The notes under the pieces are model-generated. The model did not search any database, was not told the DNA's origin, and was given only the letters and a program-made list of their open reading frames with translations. Made by a program: the position numbers and the translations under genes. Below, piece after piece: positions 6,382 to 8,651 of a DNA stretch of 8,651 nucleotides; position 1 is the first letter of the stretch, and each line of letters opens with the position of its first letter. This DNA is from Atopobium sp. UBA6362 (lineage in GTDB: Bacteria; Actinomycetota; Coriobacteriia; Coriobacteriales; Atopobiaceae), in the NCBI GenBank assembly GCA_002440065.1, contig DJRK01000104.1, forward strand, positions 1-8,651. Reading direction: 5' to 3'.

Positions 6382-6517
6382 AACTCTGACTTTTCCGACA
6401 TTTCTACGAAAACCTCGAGTAGCGAGCTCGTTTAGAACAGCAAAAGCCCAGGAAAAACTGGTCTGGAGGGGCGCGGATACCCGGCATTCCGATAGAAATG
6501 TCGGAAAAGTCAGAGTT
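6382..6517. repeat. 136-bp element with perfect 25-bp terminal inverted repeats
   Basis: The 25 bases at 6382-6406 (starting AACTCTGACTTTTCCGACAT) are exactly reverse-complemented at 6493-6517, with an 86-base centre. The arms are AT-richer (about 40% GC by eye) than the surrounding ~70% GC DNA. The centre holds a smaller hairpin, CCAG-GAAAAA-CTGG, and the palindrome CGAGCTCG. There is no clear target-site duplication and no coding capacity. It could be a MITE-like mobile element, a dispersed intergenic palindrome, or a transcribed hairpin acting between the divergent nth and deformylase-homologue genes. Both arms read outward as ATGTCGGAAAAGTCAGAGTT, a short open frame with no SD; I do not call it a gene. 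Confidence 0.7.
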
Positions 6518-6575
6518 TATTACGAGACGGCTCGGGGGACATGGAATCGCGGCGTCGCGGCCCTCTCGGGGCGTG

Positions 6576-6648
6576 CCCCACAGGGCGCTTGTGGGGTCGG
6601 GCGGCCTGGGACAGGCCTTCCGGCATAGCGGCCCCCTGTGGTCCGGGG
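6576..6648. other. Run of three short hairpins in the divergent intergenic region
   Basis: Three consecutive stems lie upstream of the deformylase-homologue promoter: CCCCACA/TGTGGGG (6576-6582 with 6590-6596, loop of 7), GGCCTG/CAGGCC (6603-6608 with 6612-6617, loop of 3), and CCCC/GGGG (6633-6636 with 6645-6648, loop of 8). None is followed by a T-tract on either strand. They may belong to an unrecognised small RNA, to a long leader on the minus strand, or be chance in GC-rich DNA. The rest of 6266-6756 shows no gene. Confidence 0.35.
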
Positions 6649-6683
6649 TGGGGAACCGTTTAGGACACCTACCCCCCTTGCCG

Positions 6684-6689
6684 TATACT
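6684..6689 (+). promoter_or_regulatory. -10 box of the deformylase-homologue promoter
   Basis: TATACT, five of six matches to the sigma-70 -10 consensus, lies 68 bases before the ATG at 6757 in otherwise GC-rich DNA. The -35 is weak; TTAGGACA-like sequence lies 16-18 bases upstream. This implies a ~60-base leader containing a GC-rich stretch. Confidence 0.5.
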
Positions 6690-6756
6690 TAGACGGTTCG
6701 GCGCAACGCCAGCGCCGCGGCCGGGCCCGATGCCCGCCCCACAGAAAGGAACCGTC

Positions 6757-7176
6757 ATGATCAAAGACCTCGTCACCGACGAAGCCGTCCTCACCACCCC
6801 CTGCGAGCGCGCGACCGCCGATGACGCCGCCGTCGCCCAGGACCTCATCGACACCATGAACTCCCTCGACGACGCCGTCTGCCTCGCCGCCAACCAGATC
6901 GGCGTGACCAAGGCCGTCGTCGTCTACAAGGACGACGCGGGCGCCGACCACGTTATGTACAACCCCCGCATCCTTATGGGCCTGGGCCCGCAGAAGGTCG
7001 AGGAGGCCTGCATGACCCACGAGGGCATCGCCAAGGTCACCCGCTTCATCAAGGTCAAGGTCGCCTACGAGGAGCTCGTGAACGGCGAGCTCAAGGCGCG
7101 CAAGGGCGACTTCATGGGCTGGGTCGCGCAGATGATTCAGCACATGTGCGACCACTGCAAGGGCAAGCTCGTCTAA
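6757..7176 (+). CDS. def: Peptide deformylase homologue lacking the catalytic Glu
   Basis: A 139-residue protein of the short (about 136-residue) peptide deformylase subgroup found in anaerobic Firmicutes and Coriobacteria; true members remove the formyl group from nascent N-terminal formyl-Met. Motif I reads 'AVCLAANQ' (40-47, usually GxGxAAxQ) and keeps Gln47. Motif II reads 'EACMT' (83-87, usually EGCLS) and keeps the metal-binding Cys85. Motif III reads 'QHMCDH' (128-133, usually QHExDH): metal ligands His129 and His133 remain but the catalytic Glu is Met130. The fold and metal site look intact, so it may be a low-activity or non-deformylase homologue. The start at 6757 follows AGAAAGGA at 6 bases; ATG 6730 (nine residues longer) has no such site. 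The gene has its own promoter and terminator, so it is monocistronic. A canonical def elsewhere in the genome would be expected. Confidence 0.88.
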   Translation: MIKDLVTDEAVLTTPCERATADDAAVAQDLIDTMNSLDDAVCLAANQIGVTKAVVVYKDDAGADHVMYNPRILMGLGPQKVEEACMTHEGIAKVTRFIKVKVAYEELVNGELKARKGDFMGWVAQMIQHMCDHCKGKLV

Positions 7177-7202
7177 CCGGGCGACCCATCGCGCGACCTC
7201 CT

Positions 7203-7241
7203 CGCGGCAAGAAGACCACCGTGCTTCTTGCCGCGTTTTTT
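7203..7241 (+). terminator. Intrinsic terminator of the deformylase homologue
   Basis: CGCGGCAAGAAG (7203-7214) pairs perfectly with CTTCTTGCCGCG (7224-7235) around a 9-base loop and is followed by six Ts (7236-7241). It starts 27 bases after the stop. This separates the deformylase homologue from the bile salt hydrolase transcriptionally. Confidence 0.92.
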
Positions 7242-7336
7242 GTGCCGGCTCTGTGTGCGCGGCGCATGGCGGGTAGAAGCCGCATAGGGATGGGGCGGGT
7301 GCCGCGGTCGCGCGACGGCCGCGAAACGAACGCGAC

Positions 7337-7343
7337 AAGGAGG
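7337..7343 (+). promoter_or_regulatory. bsh: Strong Shine-Dalgarno of the bile salt hydrolase
   Basis: AAGGAGG stands 5 bases before the ATG at 7349, which fixes the start so that Cys is residue 2. The bsh promoter must lie in 7242-7336; I could not pick a convincing -10/-35 pair there. Confidence 0.75.
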
Positions 7344-7348
7344 CACGT

Positions 7349-8314
7349 ATGTGCACAGGAGTTAGGTTCACGGGCAAGGACGGCGGCATGTACTTCGGCC
7401 GCAACCTCGATTGGAGCTGCGGGTACGGCGAGAAGCCGCGCGTGGTCCCGGCGGGCTTCCCGGTGAGCTACAAGTTCATGGACGACGCCCCCGCCGCGCA
7501 CGCCGCGGTGGGCATGTGCGTCGACTACCGGAACTACCCGATGTTCTTCGACTGCGGCAATGATGCGGGGCTCGCGGTGGCGGGCCTCAACTTCCCGGGC
7601 TACGCGGCCTACGCCGAGGCGCCCGTCGACGGCAAGACGAACGTGTGCGCCTTCGAGTTCCCGCTCTGGGTGGCGGCGACCTTCTCGAGCGTGGACGAGG
7701 CCGAGGCGGCGCTTCAGGACGTCGCGGTCGTGGGCGCGTCGGCGGGCGAGGGGCTGGGCGTCTCTTACCTGCACTGGATCATCGGCGACGCGAAGCGCTC
7801 CATCGTGGTCGAGAGCCGCGCGGACGGCATGCACGTCATGGACGACCCCGTCGACGTGCTGACGAACCAGCCCTCGCTCGAGTGGCACCTCGAGAACCTG
7901 CGCGGCTACATCACGGCGACGAACGACTTCCCGGCCGATGCCCGCTGGGGCCGCGCGGACCTCGCCCCCTACGGCGCCGGCGCGGGCATGAGGGGGATCC
8001 CGGGCGACTGCTACTCCCCGTCGCGCTTCGTGAAGGCCGCCTACCTCAACGCGAACTACCCCGAGAAGGACACCGAGAAGGACAACGTGATCCGCATGTT
8101 CCGCACGCTCGAGGGCGTGGCGATGGTCGAGGGCGCCGCGCGCATGGGCAACGGCGACTTCGAGCGCACGCTGTACACAAGCTGCTTCAGCGGCGAGACG
8201 GGCCGGTATTATTGGTCCACCTACGACGACCCAGCGATCCGCTACGTCGAGCTCGCGGACGCCGAGGGCGCGCCGGCGGACAAGCTCGTGACCCCGGAGC
8301 CGCGCCTCCGCTAG
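7349..8314 (+). CDS. bsh: Bile salt hydrolase (choloylglycine hydrolase)
   Basis: A 321-residue Ntn-hydrolase (peptidase family C59 fold) that cleaves glycine or taurine from conjugated bile acids in the gut. Removal of Met1 exposes nucleophile Cys2. All the active-site residues known for the family are present: Cys2 ('MCTGVRF'), Arg18 and Asp21 ('FGRNLDW'), Asn81 ('GLNFPGYA'), Asn173 ('LTNQPSLEWHL') and Arg226 ('SPSRFVKA'). The length matches intracellular BSHs and there is no signal peptide. The loop before 'GIPGD' reads Gly209-Ala210-Gly211, a G-x-G form. Penicillin V acylases share the fold, but Asn81 and the 'NQP' block favour BSH. The gene starts after the deformylase-homologue terminator and is followed by a divergence-free gap and a GntR regulator, which might control it. 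The enzyme makes a gut-dwelling host-associated lifestyle very likely. Confidence 0.95.
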   Translation: MCTGVRFTGKDGGMYFGRNLDWSCGYGEKPRVVPAGFPVSYKFMDDAPAAHAAVGMCVDYRNYPMFFDCGNDAGLAVAGLNFPGYAAYAEAPVDGKTNVCAFEFPLWVAATFSSVDEAEAALQDVAVVGASAGEGLGVSYLHWIIGDAKRSIVVESRADGMHVMDDPVDVLTNQPSLEWHLENLRGYITATNDFPADARWGRADLAPYGAGAGMRGIPGDCYSPSRFVKAAYLNANYPEKDTEKDNVIRMFRTLEGVAMVEGAARMGNGDFERTLYTSCFSGETGRYYWSTYDDPAIRYVELADAEGAPADKLVTPEPRLR

Positions 8315-8344
8315 CGGTCGATCGGCCCCCTTCGTCAGCCTTTC

Positions 8345-8417
8345 GCGCGGCCCGCGCACGCCGCGCTGGCCGCAGCGCCGGCTATCCCGTCCCACGCGCC
8401 GGCCTGCCGTCGTTTTT
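8345..8417 (+). terminator. Weak terminator-like structure after bsh
   Basis: GCGCGGC (8345-8351) pairs with GCCGCGC (8360-8366) around an 8-base loop but has no T-tract. Further on, GCCGGC repeats (8378-8383 and 8397-8402) precede the five-T run at 8413-8417 after an extra ten GC-rich bases. Either could end the bsh transcript; neither is convincing. Confidence 0.3.
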
Positions 8418-8458
8418 CCTTGTGCGTCCGCCGGCCCCAGGCGTTTACCCATCACGTG

Positions 8459-8469
8459 TTGTTATACTT
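8459..8469 (+). promoter_or_regulatory. GntR-gene -10 box overlapping a FadR-type operator-like site
   Basis: TATACT (8463-8468) is a good -10 lying 27 bases before the GTG start; the -35 is poor. The 11-mer TTGTTATACTT (8459-8469) matches the FadR-type GntR operator pattern T-N-GT-N3-AC-N-A at all fixed positions except the last (T instead of A). Overlap with the -10 suggests autorepression (inference). Confidence 0.4.
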
Positions 8470-8495
8470 GGCAGGTTGTCGACGAGAGGGATGAC

Positions 8496-8651
8496 GTGGA
8501 GAAAGAAGCTACGAGTTTACAGGACCAGGCGTATGGGATGATCCGCGAGAGGATCATCTACGCCGAGTACATCCCGGGCGCGAAGCTCGGCATCAAGGGG
8601 GTCTGCGAGGACCTTGGCCTGGGTCGCACGCCGGTCCGCGAATCGTTTCTG
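8496..8651 (+). CDS. GntR-family transcriptional regulator, 5' part only
   Basis: The first 52 codons of a DNA-binding regulator, cut by the window end. The GTG start at 8496 follows GAGAGGG with 5-base spacing; the nearby ATG at 8491 is in another frame that stops after 16 codons. The visible part is the N-terminal winged helix-turn-helix of GntR proteins: 'AYGMIRERIIYAEYIPGAKL' (12-31) is the first helix and turn, and 'CEDLGLGRTPVRESFL' (37-52) is the recognition helix region. The 'RTPVRES' form is typical of the FadR/FCD subgroup, but the ligand domain lies outside the window so the effector class is unknown. It sits 181 bases after bsh in the same direction and has its own promoter; regulation of bsh or of genes further right is possible but unproven. 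Confidence 0.85.
   Translation, partial: MEKEATSLQDQAYGMIRERIIYAEYIPGAKLGIKGVCEDLGLGRTPVRESFL

Noticed and set aside
6317..6628. Small plus-strand frames in the divergent region (also 6498-6692)
   Set aside because: No SD, no recognisable domain, and they run through the inverted repeats; they are better explained as chance frames across a repeat element.
6266..6756. Known structural RNA (SRP RNA, tmRNA, RNase P) or riboswitch in the divergent region
   Set aside because: None of the conserved core sequences of these RNAs was seen on either strand; only generic hairpins are present.
7112..8455. A 447-codon minus-strand frame opposite bsh
   Set aside because: Antisense shadow of a BSH with every active-site residue in place; composition is Arg/Val/Ala/Gly-rich with no domain.
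8491..8541. ATG at 8491 as start of a gene at the right end
   Set aside because: Its frame stops after 16 codons, while GTG 8496 opens a clear GntR winged-helix domain that runs to the window end.
1..8651. CRISPR array or defence cluster
   Set aside because: No regularly spaced repeats and no gene with a nuclease, helicase or toxin-antitoxin signature apart from the repair enzyme nth; the HD protein has no defence partner beside it.

Overview
The window is GC-rich bacterial DNA with Shine-Dalgarno sites that match the extended anti-SD of 16S rRNA (AGAAAGGA or AAGGAGG, 5-7 bases before the start). The gene content is a bile salt hydrolase, an M18 aminopeptidase of the anaerobe type, a short clostridial/coriobacterial-type peptide deformylase homologue, a CmpB-type membrane protein and a MATE transporter. 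This suggests a gut-dwelling Coriobacteriia member (Collinsella/Olsenella-like). The taxonomic call is an inference from gene types and base composition; there is no rRNA marker here.

Left part, all on the minus strand (transcribed right to left). A four-gene cluster starts at 6265: endonuclease III (nth), then a CmpB-family membrane protein with a long charged cytoplasmic tail, then a small HD-domain hydrolase whose start overlaps the preceding stop (ATGA), then an alpha/beta-hydrolase esterase 13 bases further on. Gaps of 9, -4 and 13 bases indicate one operon. After a 166-base G-rich gap with its own promoter-like site and an inverted repeat, there is a monocistronic-looking M18 aminopeptidase. 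A 19-bp inverted repeat follows it. Last comes a MATE efflux transporter that carries an extra C-terminal domain resembling a degenerate GHKL/anti-sigma ATPase fold.

Middle: a ~490-base gene-free divergent region (6266-6756) between nth and the deformylase homologue. It holds a hairpin in the nth leader, a 136-base element bounded by perfect 25-bp inverted repeats with AT-richer sequence than its surroundings, a run of three short hairpins, and the promoter of the rightward gene.

Right part, all on the plus strand. A 139-residue peptide deformylase homologue keeps the metal-binding Cys and both His but has Met in place of the catalytic Glu. It ends in a textbook intrinsic terminator. Next is a complete bile salt hydrolase (choloylglycine hydrolase, Ntn fold) with every expected active-site residue, then a GntR-family regulator cut off by the window end. 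The regulator has a near-consensus -10 that overlaps a FadR-type operator-like sequence.

The points most worth a second look are the apparently catalytically altered deformylase homologue, the 25-bp inverted-repeat element, the MATE-GHKL-like fusion and the tightly coupled CmpB-HD pair. I did not find a defence island, CRISPR array, tRNA, rRNA or recognisable transposase gene.
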